NCBI RefSeq assembly: GCF_025999835.1
Contig: NZ_AP025628.1
Coordinates: 868,001-932,000, forward strand
Direction: 5' to 3'
Length of the DNA: 64,000 nt
Source: Caldinitratiruptor microaerophilus
Lineage (GTDB): Bacteria > Bacillota > Sulfobacillia > Symbiobacteriales > ZC4RG38
Part shown: positions 49,660 through 58,644 of the stretch, piece by piece
How positions within the stretch are numbered: the stretch's first letter is position 1
Layout: each line of letters opens with the position of its first letter
Notes under the pieces: generated by a model
The model's input: only the letters and a program-made list of their open reading frames with translations
The model's database searches: none
What the model was told of the DNA's origin: nothing
Position numbers and translations under genes: made by a program

Positions 49660-50087
49660 CGGTTCGCCCGGCTCATGTCTCACCCTCGCCACCCCGATCA
49701 TCGCCTTTGGCAGCCTGGGCATGGGCAAGGACCTGGCCGACTCCAGCGCGACCCTCGTTGCCGAGGTCACGGTGGCATTCAGGCTTCGCCGCCCCTGAGC
49801 GCCGGGTACGAACCCGGCGTTAGGCCCTAAGCTTGGGGGGAGCAGGAACGCCACGGTCGACGCGCAAGATTTCCCCGTCACCTCTTGGGTGGGGAAGGGC
49901 GCAGGAGCGTGAGGCGGAGGTTAGGCCAGAGTGGGTCACGTTCAGCAGCTGCTCAAACTCTTGTGTAGGCGACTGCCTCCTGCGTACCGCCTACATGGGG
50001 CCGTGCACGCTCCACAACCAGGGCAGGATCTACAGGGGTCAACGGTGAAATCCCCGTCCATAGGCGAAGGCTCAGAGGTGGTGTTCC
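49660..50087. other. Gap with an orphan 3' gene end and a hairpin
   Basis: Reading rightward, LTLATPIIAFGSLGMGKDLA and DSSATLVAEVTVAFRLRRP with a stop at about 49798 looks like the tail of a lost gene; no start is present. A hairpin follows at 49800-49819. The rest, up to the ATPase start, is non-coding and changes to a lower GC content near 50050. Confidence 0.4.
49800..49819 (+). terminator. GC-rich hairpin after the biotin operon
   Basis: Perfect 8-bp stem CGCCGGGT with ACCCGGCG, loop ACGA. No T tract follows directly. Likely transcription end for bioY-yhfS-yhfT. Confidence 0.5.
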
Positions 50088-51560
50088 ATGCAGTCGGTAT
50101 TGACGAAAGAGCAATTTTCCGCCCTCTCATTTGGTACGGTAGATGCTGAAAATGATGACCTACTAATCGAAGCATTTGTTAAGACAGAATCGTTCCATAA
50201 CATCCTCAACGGGCCTGCCTGGTTAGTTCTTGGCCCGAAGGGATCCGGTAAGTCTGCGATTTACAAATACCTTAATTCCACGAGAGATCATTCGACCTTT
50301 GTGCGGACACTATTATTTAAAGAGTACCCTTGGGCCGCCCACGAAGCCCTCGGCACGTCAGATACATACGCTTACACTGCTAGCTGGGATTATTTTAACG
50401 TGCTTCAATTAATGCAACTGGTAGTCGAGGATCAATCGGCCGCGACAGATGCCGACCTTTACAAGACGATCGAGACCTTCTTCAGAACCAACTGGCTAAC
50501 CCTATCGCCTGCCCCAGAGATAATTACTAGAAAGCAGAAAGTTGTTTTTGCACCTGAAGCTGGTGGATTTAAACTGTTCAACGTAGATAGTAATGAAATA
50601 GGTCTCTCGGATCTTGTAAAGACACTTTCGTTTGTTTTGAAGGACCTGACAGTTAGGCTTCTGGAAGCCCTGAACCGCGACCATAGGTATTGGATTATAT
50701 TTGATGAACTTGATCATGGTTTTGATGCCGGAGAATCCAGATATAATGCGATGCTTATTGGGTTGCTGCAGTCGGTGCGAAAGATGAACGAGTATGCGCG
50801 AGACGTCGGTAGGTCGGTCAAGTTCCTAGTCTTACTAAGGAGCGACATATTTAATGTTTTAGAGTTTGGTGATAAGAACAAAATCCGAATGAGTAACTCC
50901 ATTACCCTTAGATGGTCCGATAAAGAAGATAGCCCTGAGTCTCTTAAACGGCTCATGGAGCGCCGCATCATTGCGTCTCTAGGCGAGCAGTTTCCGGAAT
51001 CATGGAGATCCGATCCATGGAGCTTGGTTTTCGACGAGACTCAGGAAATGCCAGGTCGCCGAAGCAAATTCAGTTTTATGTGTGATCTGACTCGATTGCG
51101 CCCTCGAGATGCTATCGCTTACTGCAACATCGCGCTTGAAAAAGCTCGGGCGAGAAATTGCCCGCCGTACCGTATTACAAACGATGATATGAATGCGGCT
51201 CGTGAGGAGTATTCTACGTATTTTAAGTCTGAAGTTGAGGATGAGACTAGACGCCACAAATTCCCGTACGATGAAGCACTGGCGCTACTAGAAGCCCATC
51301 GAATCATGTCCTTTACTCGCGATGATCTTGCAAGGACGTTTGAACGTCAGAGAAAGGTGCTGTCAAGGTTAGCTACGTATGGTTTGGAGGATATCTTGAA
51401 GAGTTTGTGGGAGTTGGGTGTAATAGCTCAACAAACTCCTGGCAGAGCATATGAGTTTGTATTCGAAAAGCCCACGGCAACTTTCTCACGGATTGCCGAG
51501 CGATTTCGAGTACACTATGGCCTCAAGGAGGCCTTGCAACTGATACAGGAACGGAGTTGA
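50088..51560 (+). CDS. P-loop ATPase, Sll1717-like
   Basis: 490 residues. Walker A is VLGPKGSGKSAIYKYLN near residue 47; Walker B is YWIIFDELDHGFD near residue 200; sensor-type SVKFLVLLRSDIF near residue 245; then RLRPRDAIAYCNIALEKARA. The C-terminal part is winged-helix-like (GLEDILKSLWELGVIAQ, YEFVFEKPTATFSRIAERFR). This resembles the P-loop ATPase Sll1717 family, a group seen in mobile and defence contexts. Its AT-rich codon use is unlike every neighbour, a strong sign of recent transfer. No partner gene is next to it; a broken IS follows. Confidence 0.75.
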   Translation: MQSVLTKEQFSALSFGTVDAENDDLLIEAFVKTESFHNILNGPAWLVLGPKGSGKSAIYKYLNSTRDHSTFVRTLLFKEYPWAAHEALGTSDTYAYTASWDYFNVLQLMQLVVEDQSAATDADLYKTIETFFRTNWLTLSPAPEIITRKQKVVFAPEAGGFKLFNVDSNEIGLSDLVKTLSFVLKDLTVRLLEALNRDHRYWIIFDELDHGFDAGESRYNAMLIGLLQSVRKMNEYARDVGRSVKFLVLLRSDIFNVLEFGDKNKIRMSNSITLRWSDKEDSPESLKRLMERRIIASLGEQFPESWRSDPWSLVFDETQEMPGRRSKFSFMCDLTRLRPRDAIAYCNIALEKARARNCPPYRITNDDMNAAREEYSTYFKSEVEDETRRHKFPYDEALALLEAHRIMSFTRDDLARTFERQRKVLSRLATYGLEDILKSLWELGVIAQQTPGRAYEFVFEKPTATFSRIAERFRVHYGLKEALQLIQERS

Positions 51561-51655
51561 GCGATGTGGGGGGTCCCCTAAGAGTCGGCCTCCGTAAGCT
51601 GCAAGTTTCGAGCTGCCTGGTATTCAAGGGCCAAGGCATTCGAAAGAACACTTTC

Positions 51656-52821
51656 CAGTCGCGCGAGCCGAAGCAGGTGATGCTCCTGCCGCCCTCTCTG
51701 GGCGAGTGGTTGCCGGCGAACCACGTTACCCGCTTCATCGACGACGTGACCGCTTCCGTCGGCCTCTCGCCGATTACACAGGGCTACGAGGGAGAGCAGC
51801 GGGGATAAGCGCCGTACCACCCGGCGATGATGGTCGGCAGGTCCTGTGCCTGTATAAGGAGGCCAGCTTGGTCAAGGTGGGACACGTGGCCCTGGACGGA
51901 ACGAAGATCAAGGCCAACGTCTCCAAGCACTAGGCCATGAGCTACGGCCGGATGGTGAGCGAGGAGGAGCGGCTGGAGGCCGAGATTCGGAGTATGCTCC
52001 ACAAGGCGGCGACGATCGACAACCTGGAGGACCAGAAGTTCGGGGATCGCCGTGGGGATGAACTCCCGGACGAGCTGGCGAACCGGCAAGCCCGGTTGGC
52101 CAGGAACCGAGAGGCCAAGGCGGCCCTGGAGGCCGAGGCCCGTCAGCGGGCCGGGGAGGACTCGGAGCCGGATACCGACCCGCCCGGGGGCGACTGGATA
52201 AAGCCGAGGCGTCGGCAGAGCAAGGCGGGGACCCCGGAAGCGAAAGCGCAGCGGAACTTCACGGACCCGGATTCCCGAATCATGCGGAGTTCGAACGAGG
52301 ACTTCCTACAGGCTTACAACGCCCAGGTCGCCGTCGACGCCGACAGCCAGGTGATCGTCGCCGCAACCGCGACCAACCAGGCCGCTGACGCTGCGCACTT
52401 GATCTCCATGGTCAGCCAGATCGAGTCGAAGGTGGGCGAGAAGCCTGCCGAGTTATCAGCGGACGCCGGGTACTTCAGCGAGGCGAACGTCACTTGGCTG
52501 CTGAAGCAGCGGATTCGCCCCTACATCCCACCGGACAAGCAACGCCATGGCGAGCTACGTCGGGTGAAATCGCTCCGGGGTCCGATTCCGAAGCAAGCCA
52601 CGCTGCGGGACCGGATGCGAAGGAAGCTGCAGATCCGACGCCACGCCGAGCCGTACCAGAGACGGGAGCAGAGCGTGAAGCCGGTGTTTGGCCCGATCTT
52701 AAGGAATCTCGCCTTCCGCCAATTCCGTCTCCGTGGACTACCGGCCGTCCAAGGGCAGCAGCTGCTTGTTTGCACGGTGGACAACCTCTTGAAGCTGTAC
52801 GGTGCAAAGCACGTAGCGTGA
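51656..52821 (+). pseudogene. IS1182-family transposase, internally deleted
   Basis: 51680-51808 encodes MLLPPSLGEWLPANHVTRFI and DDVTASVGLSPITQGYEGEQ, the IS1182 N-terminus, ending in a frameshift. 51839-51933 carries LYKEASLVKVGHVALDGTKI and KANVSKH, then a stop. 51937-52821 gives the central and C-terminal part (MSYGRMVSEEERLEAEIRSM, FLQAYNAQVAVDADSQVIVA, ELSADAGYFSEANVTWLLKQ, FRQFRLRGLPAVQGQQLLVC). About 40 codons are missing between the first two pieces. Not functional. Confidence 0.87.
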
Positions 52822-53235
52822 AGGGGCAGACGCGTCCCAGCCAGGACCCAAGATTCCTGGGATCCAGCCGGACTCCTAACTGGCTCCGGTTCGGCAACCG
52901 CTCAGGTCAGCGACTTCGTCTACCCCCGACGTTACAGATGCTGAATTACGGAGTCATACTCTAAGATCTTGTCACGGTCTGGGCTCTCGTGCGGATCCCC
53001 GGCCACCACCCGCAACCGGCTCAGCCGCCCGGACGGGGGTCGCCGGTGCGGGGCGAGGGCGTTGGGGGGTACCGGGCGGCGCAGTCGACGTATCGGCAGG
53101 AATTGCTCCGCACGAACGGGAAGTGCATTTCCGATGCGATCTCGGGCAGCCGACGTGGTTGTGGCACCACACCCACCGGGATCGAGCAAATGCACACACT
53201 ACTCCACACCGACGCACAGGGGGTATCGAGACGCA
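52822..53235. other. Gap: IS remains and upstream region of the dehydrogenase
   Basis: No gene supported. The left third is the end of the IS. A short hairpin (GTGGT...ACCAC near 53150) lies ahead of the dehydrogenase. No clear -35/-10 was found. Confidence 0.35.
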
Positions 53236-54273
53236 GTGAAGGCGGTTGTATACCATGGTCCGGGCAAGAAGGCGTGGGAGACCGTTCCCGATCCCGCCAT
53301 CGAAAAGGATACGGACGTCATCGTCCGCGTCACGACGACGACCATCTGCGGCACGGACCTCCACATCCTGAAGGGCGACGTGCCGGAAACGGCTGCCGGC
53401 ACCATCCTCGGTCATGAAGCGGTGGGGGTCGTCGAAGAGGTCGGGGCCGGTGTTCGGAACTTCCGCAAGGGCGACCGGGTCATCATCCCGGCGATCACCG
53501 CCTGTGGCCAGTGCGAGTACTGCAAGCGTGGCATGTACTCGCACTGCCTGAACGGCGGGTGGATTCTCGGCCACACCGTCAACGGGCTCCAGGCGCAGTT
53601 CGCACGGGTGCCCTTCGCCGACACCAGCCTGTACAAGGTCCCGGAGGGGCTGCGGGATGAGGACGTGCTCTTCCTGACGGACATCCTCCCGACGGCCTAC
53701 GAGTGCGGCGTGCTCAACGGCAGGGTCGGGCCCGGGGACACCGTCGTCGTGGTCGGGGCCGGCCCCGTCGGGTTGGCGGCGGTCATGCTGAGCCGGCTCT
53801 ACAGCCCGGCGGCCGTGATCGCGGTCGACCTGGACGCCCGGCGGCTCGAGCGGGCGCGCCGGCTGGGCGCCGACGTGACCGTCCAGAGCGATCGGGAGGA
53901 CCCGGTGGAGGTCGTGCGCAAGTACACGGGCGGCCGGGGCGCCGACGTGGCCATCGAGGCCGTGGGGATCCCGGCGACCTTCGAGCTCTGCACCGAGCTG
54001 GTGGGCCCGGGCGGGCGGATCGCGAACATCGGTGTGCACGGCAAGCCCGTCACGCTGCACCTGGAGAAGCTGTGGGCGCACAACGTCACGATCACGACCC
54101 GGCTGGTCGACACGGAGACGATCAGCCAGCTCATGAAGCTCATCGCCTCCAAGCGGATCGACCCCACGCCGCTGGCCAGCCACACGTTCCGGATGGACGA
54201 GTTCATGAAGGCGTACGAAGTGTTCGGCCAGGCGGCGGCCAACGACGCTGTGAAGGTCGTGGTCAAGCAGTAG
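53236..54273 (+). CDS. Zinc-dependent alcohol dehydrogenase (medium-chain)
   Basis: GTG 53236 gives 345 residues. Catalytic zinc ligands are in TICGTDLHILKGD and GHEAVGVVEEVGAGV; structural zinc is in ITACGQCEYCKRGMYSHC; NAD(P) binding is VVVVGAGPVGLAAVMLSRLY. Length matches the family (345-350). Family knowledge: oxidises secondary alcohols or diols or reduces the ketones; the GGWILGHTVNGLQAQFARVP loop resembles isopropanol/butanediol-type enzymes. Monocistronic, ended by a strong hairpin at 54318. Confidence 0.92.
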   Translation: MKAVVYHGPGKKAWETVPDPAIEKDTDVIVRVTTTTICGTDLHILKGDVPETAAGTILGHEAVGVVEEVGAGVRNFRKGDRVIIPAITACGQCEYCKRGMYSHCLNGGWILGHTVNGLQAQFARVPFADTSLYKVPEGLRDEDVLFLTDILPTAYECGVLNGRVGPGDTVVVVGAGPVGLAAVMLSRLYSPAAVIAVDLDARRLERARRLGADVTVQSDREDPVEVVRKYTGGRGADVAIEAVGIPATFELCTELVGPGGRIANIGVHGKPVTLHLEKLWAHNVTITTRLVDTETISQLMKLIASKRIDPTPLASHTFRMDEFMKAYEVFGQAAANDAVKVVVKQ

Positions 54274-54317
54274 CGCGGGGCGCGTACCGACGCCACGGCA
54301 CGGACGGTGAACGCGCG

Positions 54318-54347
54318 CAGCGCCGATCCCCCTCGGGATCGGCGCTG
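54318..54347 (+). terminator. Terminator after the alcohol dehydrogenase
   Basis: Perfect 13-bp stem CAGCGCCGATCCC with GGGATCGGCGCTG and a CCTC loop, followed by a weakly T-rich stretch (GAACGTCTTTCG). 45 bp past the stop codon. Confidence 0.8.
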
Positions 54348-54372
54348 AACGTCTTTCGCTTTCGGCCGTGGT

Positions 54373-54601
54373 TCAGAGCGGGGGAACGTAGTCCGACGAT
54401 GCCGCCAGGGTGCGGTCCGCACGGCCACCCCCGAGCCGGCGCCGGGGACGAGCTCGGCCCGCCCTTCCGCCCCCGATGGAGGGGCGCGCCGCCAGGCCGG
54501 CGGCGGAGACGGCGCCGCGTCCCGGGGTCAAGCAGGACGCTGTCGTCGGAGCGATCGGGCAGGTACTCCCAGACGGCGCAGACAAGAGGGGCAGCCGTCA
54601 C
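54373..54601 (-). pseudogene. Second manC-like remnant
   Basis: On the minus strand VTAAPLVCAVWEYLPDRSDD then SVLLDPGTR resembles [20 protein letters not shown] and [10 protein letters not shown] of the manC remnant at 39570-39864. An adjacent frame continues DAVSAAGLAARPS in place of [10 protein letters not shown]. It is fused to the end of the AbrB remnant and has no start. Confidence 0.55.
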
Positions 54602-54609
54602 CTTCCGGT

Positions 54610-54720
54610 TCACCTTGCCTCCGGCCAGCAGTGCAGTCCGAGAGTCTCCCCGACTTTCTCTGGCACGGTGATCTCTCCCTTGCTCGTGACTGGCGCCACG
54701 CGATAGTCCCTTTCCCTCAT
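54610..54720 (-). pseudogene. Truncated AbrB/MazE-type antitoxin
   Basis: ATG 54720 opens 36 codons: MRERDYRVAPVTSKGEITVP and EKVGETLGLHCWPEAR, then a stop. This is the swapped-hairpin DNA-binding start of AbrB-type antitoxins, matching MATVTSKGQITVPKKVRDAL of the intact gene at 60913-61137. The C-terminal half is replaced by manC-like sequence. Confidence 0.75.
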
Positions 54721-54792
54721 CGGTTGACCGGACCCGCCGGGGGGCGAAAATGGATGCGGATCAGTGTGCCGGTGAGAAGGCGGGGTTGAGAC

Positions 54793-55005
54793 ATGGCCAC
54801 CACCAAGGAAGACCTGCATGCCCTGGTTGACCGTTTGACCAACGACCAGGCGCAAGAGCTGCTAGAATACGCCCGCTGGCTGCTGGGCGAAGAAGACGAC
54901 CGGTTGTCGGCCGACGACCTGGCGGCGGTGAAACGAGGCCTGGCCGACATTCGTGCAGGTCGGGTGCGGCCCTGGGAAGAAGTGCGGCGGACACTGGGGC
55001 GGTGA
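54793..55005 (+). CDS. Small antitoxin-like protein, toxin partner broken
   Basis: 70 residues: MATTKEDLHALVDRLTNDQA and QELLEYARWLLGEEDDRLSA, then DDLAAVKRGLADIRAGRVRP. The layout fits antitoxins preceding ParE-type toxins. Its stop overlaps the next start (GTGA). The downstream toxin survives only as its first ~19 codons. Confidence 0.7.
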   Translation: MATTKEDLHALVDRLTNDQAQELLEYARWLLGEEDDRLSADDLAAVKRGLADIRAGRVRPWEEVRRTLGR

Positions 55006-55715
55006 GCCGCTGGCGGATCGAGGTGTCCCGTGAGGCGGAACGCGGCCTGAAGCGCCAGTCAGAACTGGACGCGCTGCGGCTTCGCCTCCGCGAGGCCCTG
55101 GACGAATGTGCCAGGCTGCGGGAGGAGAACGCCCGCCTGAGGAGCATGCTCGGAATTCCCGCGGACACGGTCCTGGCAGGGGGTGATTCGTCGCGAGCGA
55201 CCCCTGCCGCTTCGCCGGGTCCCCGCGGTCCGGCCCCGCCACGTACCGCCCCGCAGAGTGCACCCCCGAGGGGCATGCAACTCGCTCTGCCCTTACCGCC
55301 GGTCCCCGTCCCCGCAGCCGCAACGGCCGCCCCGTCCACGCCCGACGAGAAGATCGCGCTCTTCCGCAGCCTCTTCCGGGGCCGGGAGGACGTCTATGCC
55401 GTCCGGTGGGAGGCGAAGAACGGCCGCTCGGGGTACTCGCCCGTCTGTGCCAACGAATGGGCACCCGGTATCTGCTTCAAGCCCAAGGTCAAGTGCGCCG
55501 AGTGCCCGCATCGGGCGTTTCGGCGCCTCACCGACGAGGTCGTTCGCGATCACCTCACAGGACGGTACGCCGTGGGGATCTACCCGCTTCTGACCGACGA
55601 AACCTGCTGGTTTCTGGCAGCCGACTTCGACAAGACGACATGGCTCGAGGATGCGGTGGCGTTTCTCCGCACCTGCGACGATCCGGGCGGCGGGGGCGCT
55701 GGGCCGTGCTTTTGA
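55002..55715 (+). pseudogene. Chimera: ParE-type toxin start fused to a truncated TOTE-type primase
   Basis: The first 19 residues (SRWRIEVSREAERGLKRQ) are a ParE toxin start, correctly coupled to the antitoxin. From residue 20 the protein becomes a TOTE conflict-system primase: a coiled coil (LREALDECARLREENARLRS), a Pro-rich linker, then the archaeo-eukaryotic primase start DEKIALFRSLFRGREDVYAV, RWEAKNGRSGYSPVCANEWA, a Cys segment (CFKPKVKCAECPHRAF) and the metal site CWFLAADFDKTTWLEDAVAF. The frame ends at 55715, where a ~1000-residue primase-helicase would continue. Fusion by deletion; activity unlikely. Confidence 0.75.
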
Positions 55716-55733
55716 ACCACCCCCCAACCAGTT

Positions 55734-55770
55734 CCCCCCAGGTCACCGGCTGATCCGGTCGCCTGGGGGG
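55734..55770. terminator. Strong hairpin between convergent genes
   Basis: CCCCCCAGG pairs with CCTGGGGGG and ACCGG with CCGGT around a CTGAT loop. It sits between the chimera (stop 55715) and DUF5615 (stop 55810), so it can serve both strands. Confidence 0.65.
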
Positions 55771-55809
55771 GTGTGATGACGTCACCGCAAACCTCCGCTC
55801 TGGCCTGGT

Positions 55810-56184
55810 TCATTCGCGTCGCCTTACGGGAAGGCGGCGGACCCGAATCCGCCGATCTTCGATCACCACGATGCTGCCATGCTCCAGCGCGTCTGCGATC
55901 GTGGGAAGGTTTGCCAGGATTACGGCCAGGACCCGCTCGGGCCGTAGGTCGGTCCGCCGCAGGAGGAGCACGGAAGGACCGGACGTCGGTTCTTGTACGA
56001 GAAGCGTTCCGAAGTCGGTATCGGCAGACACCACGACACGGCCTTCTGCTCGTGCCCGCTCGAGGATGGCGGCATCGCTGGCCGCCTGCATGCCCACGTC
56101 ACGTACGTGCACGACGTCGTGCCCACGTGCTCGGAGTTCCAGGGCGAGGCGGGGTGAGAGGGCGTTGTCAACGAGGAACTTCAT
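55810..56184 (-). CDS. DUF5615 PIN-like toxin
   Basis: 124 residues. [20 protein letters not shown] then [20 protein letters not shown], and [16 protein letters not shown] carry the Mut7-C/PIN-like acidic residues. Family knowledge: DUF5615 pairs with DUF433 as a TA system. It overlaps the DUF433 gene by 4 nt. Confidence 0.87.
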   Translation of the reverse strand: MKFLVDNALSPRLALELRARGHDVVHVRDVGMQAASDAAILERARAEGRVVVSADTDFGTLLVQEPTSGPSVLLLRRTDLRPERVLAVILANLPTIADALEHGSIVVIEDRRIRVRRLPVRRRE

Positions 56185-56420
56185 GACGTGCTCTCGACAA
56201 GGGGGAGCTGTCGCTCGTTGACTGCTTCAGCCGCAAACGCGAGGGCTTCTCGTATATCGTCTCGCTCCAGGTCGGGGTAGTCCTGGAGGATCTGGTCCTC
56301 CGTCATTCCGGCGGCCAGAAGCTTGACGATGGTCGCAACGGGGATACGCAATCCCCGGATGCAGGGCGCGCCACCCATCTGATCCGGATTGATCGTGATG
56401 CGAGGAAAGCGTTTCGACAC
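56181..56420 (-). CDS. DUF433 antitoxin
   Basis: 79 residues: [40 protein letters not shown] and [20 protein letters not shown]. The MGG-x-PCI-x-G start and the EDQIL-x-DYP-x-L motif are the DUF433 hallmarks. GTG start. A deletion-bearing copy of its 5' part lies at 45768-45810. Confidence 0.9.
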   Translation of the reverse strand: MSKRFPRITINPDQMGGAPCIRGLRIPVATIVKLLAAGMTEDQILQDYPDLERDDIREALAFAAEAVNERQLPLVESTS

Positions 56421-56765
56421 ACCTCACCCCCCCGAGACCAGTATAGCCGATTCAAACGGTGCTCTGGAGCGATCTGCAGCATAGCGATCTCCAGGACAAC
56501 CGCTGGCGCGGGACCCGGTTCCGGCCGGGTGGGGACGGAACGGGTCGGTGGCGTGAGGGATCTACCACAAGAGAGGATCGGCGCCGGGAGCACGATGGGG
56601 CTGGGGGAACTCCAGCGCTCTACCAGCCGGAACCGTGCACCCCGAGGACTCGGGAGGGTGCCGGTTCTCTCCGTCACCGACGCCAGGCGGCTGGGGTGCC
56701 TTCCTCACGGAGGCGGTGGCTCCGGCAGGATGTCGCCGCTGCCGGCCGAACCCATCCTCGGGGGG

Positions 56766-57554
56766 ATGTGCTTGCCCGAGGAACACGTTCACGTGGACTT
56801 CGACGCCGCCGGCGTCGCGGTGGTGACGATCGACAACCCGCCCCTCAACACGCTGGCGAGACGGGTGCGGGAAGAGCTGCTGGCCGCCCTCGACAGCCTG
56901 GCGGCGGACGAAACTCTCCGCGCCCTCGTCCTGACGGGGCAGGGCGACCGAGCCTTCAGCGCCGGGGCCGACCTCCAGGAGGAAGAAGGGCTCGAGGGCG
57001 AGGCGCTGCGGGCGTTCATGCAGGAGTGGGAGCGGCTGTACGAGGCCGTGGCCGGGTTCCCTGTCCCGGTGATCGCCGCCGTGAACGGCTGGGCGCTTGG
57101 CGGGGGCTTCGAGGTGATGCTGGCCGCCGACCTCCGGGTGGCGGCCGAGACGGCCCGGATGGGCGCCATCGCCCTCCGCATCGGTCTGGTGAACAGCATC
57201 CCCCGGCTGGTGCGCCTCGTGGGGGAGAGCCGGGCCCGGGACCTGGTCTTCACCGCCCGGCACGTGGACGGTACCGAGGCGGCCGCCATGGGCCTCGTCC
57301 ACCAGGTGGTGCCGGCGGGGAGGGCGCTGGCCGCGGCCCGAGAACTCGCCGGGCAGATCGCCGCCCTTCCGCCGCTGGCCGTGCGCCGCGCCAAGGCCCT
57401 GCTCGGCCGGGTGGGGGACCTCACGCTGGCGGAGGCCCAGGCGCTGCAGCTGGAGACCTTCCTGGAGCTCCACCCCACGCCCGACCACCACCAGGCTGTG
57501 CGGGAGTTCCTCGCCCGACGGGGGAAGGCGGAGTCTTCGGGCGACGGCGGGTAG
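56766..57554 (+). CDS. Enoyl-CoA hydratase/isomerase
   Basis: ATG 56766 (or TTG 56772) gives 262 residues. VAVVTIDNPPLNTLARRV is the crotonase start; the oxyanion-hole segments are GDRAFSAGADLQEEEG and IAAVNGWALGGGFEVMLAAD; the usual catalytic Glu is expected in the region RMGAIALRIGLVNSIPRLVR, where the first of the two Glu is not obvious (Ile-Gly-Leu-Val-Asn). Family knowledge: hydrates enoyl-CoA in beta-oxidation. Its last 65 bp recur at 46005-46075. Confidence 0.88.
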   Translation: MCLPEEHVHVDFDAAGVAVVTIDNPPLNTLARRVREELLAALDSLAADETLRALVLTGQGDRAFSAGADLQEEEGLEGEALRAFMQEWERLYEAVAGFPVPVIAAVNGWALGGGFEVMLAADLRVAAETARMGAIALRIGLVNSIPRLVRLVGESRARDLVFTARHVDGTEAAAMGLVHQVVPAGRALAAARELAGQIAALPPLAVRRAKALLGRVGDLTLAEAQALQLETFLELHPTPDHHQAVREFLARRGKAESSGDGG

Positions 57555-57573
57555 GTCGGGCGGGGCGGGGATC

Positions 57574-57684
57574 GGTGCGCAGATCGCCTAGTTTCTCGCC
57601 TCGCTGACCGATCGGGGGGCGATCGACCTCTACGCCGAGCTCTTCGACCCCCACGAGCGGGCGATGGGGCACCATCTGCGATAG
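57574..57684 (+). pseudogene. Orphan 3' end of an unknown gene
   Basis: GAQIA, a stop, then FLASLTDRGAIDLYAELFDP and HERAMGHHLR to a second stop. It is protein-like and follows the enoyl-CoA hydratase closely, but the upstream part of the gene is absent. Not recognised. Confidence 0.4.
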
Positions 57685-57702
57685 GGCGGAGGGCTGACCG
57701 GG

Positions 57703-58455
57703 ATGCGCTTCGACCACCTTCTGCACTGGGTCCCCGACCGGGAAGCCGGCGTGCGGGCGTACCGCGACGCCGGCTTTCACGTGGCGATCGGCGGCGAGCA
57801 CCCGGCCTGGGGCACGCACAACGCCCTGGTCCACTTCGGCCTGCCGTACGTCGAGATCATCGCCTTCCGGGAACCCGGGCGGCAGGACCCCGCCGGGGTG
57901 CACCTGTTCCGGGGCGCCGGACGCATGCTGGGCCGGGGCGGCGGGGCGGCGACCTTCGCCGTGGCTGTCCCCGACATGGCCCGGGCGGCGGCCGAGCTGC
58001 GCGCCCGAGGGCTGGCGGTGGGGGAGCCCGAGCCGGGCCGGCGGGTGCGGCCGGACGGGTCGGAGCTGCGCTGGCGGACGGCCGCGCTCACGGGCGGCCC
58101 TGAGTGGCGGCCGTTCCTGATCCAGTGGGAGCAGCCGGACCCGGAGCGGCTGGCCGACCTCCGGGCCAGGGGTATTGACGCCCCGCACCCGCTGGGGGAA
58201 GTGCAGATGCGCCACATCGTCATCGCCAGCCGGGACCCTGCCGGCGACGCCGAGTGGTGCGCGCACCTGACGGGCCACCCGGCCCGTCGGGAGGGGGCGG
58301 GGTGGCGGGTGCCGCTGGCGGGGTGCGACATCGTCCTGGTGGCGGCGGATGCGGGCGTTGCGGACGGGGAGGCGCCGCGGATCACGCGGCTCGTCCTGGC
58401 GGGACCGATCGCCCGCCGGATCGGGCTGTTCGGCCTCGACGTGGTGGTGGAGTAG
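57703..58455 (+). CDS. VOC-superfamily (glyoxalase-like) protein
   Basis: 250 residues. MRFDHLLHWVPDREAGVRAY and HNALVHFGLPYVEIIAF give the His and Glu metal positions of the first betaalphabetabetabeta module; MRHIVIASRDPAGDAEWCAH begins the second. PF13468-like (Glyoxalase_3) layout. Function unknown. Its 3' end is partly repeated in decayed form at 60285-60370, on the other side of the rml genes. Confidence 0.82.
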   Translation: MRFDHLLHWVPDREAGVRAYRDAGFHVAIGGEHPAWGTHNALVHFGLPYVEIIAFREPGRQDPAGVHLFRGAGRMLGRGGGAATFAVAVPDMARAAAELRARGLAVGEPEPGRRVRPDGSELRWRTAALTGGPEWRPFLIQWEQPDPERLADLRARGIDAPHPLGEVQMRHIVIASRDPAGDAEWCAHLTGHPARREGAGWRVPLAGCDIVLVAADAGVADGEAPRITRLVLAGPIARRIGLFGLDVVVE

Positions 58456-58644
58456 GCAGCGGGCGTTCGTGGCGCCCGGTCGTCCCGACGGGCGGACGGA
58501 CATGGGCGGGCCGGGGGCGCACCGGAGCCGAACCGGCTGTACGTTGCCAACGCCGGCCCCGGCGTGGCGGGAGGCACCCGGAGCCGGCCGGGATCGAAAT
58601 CGAATAGGATAGGCCGGGAACGCGTTGTGGTAGAGGGTGCAGCG

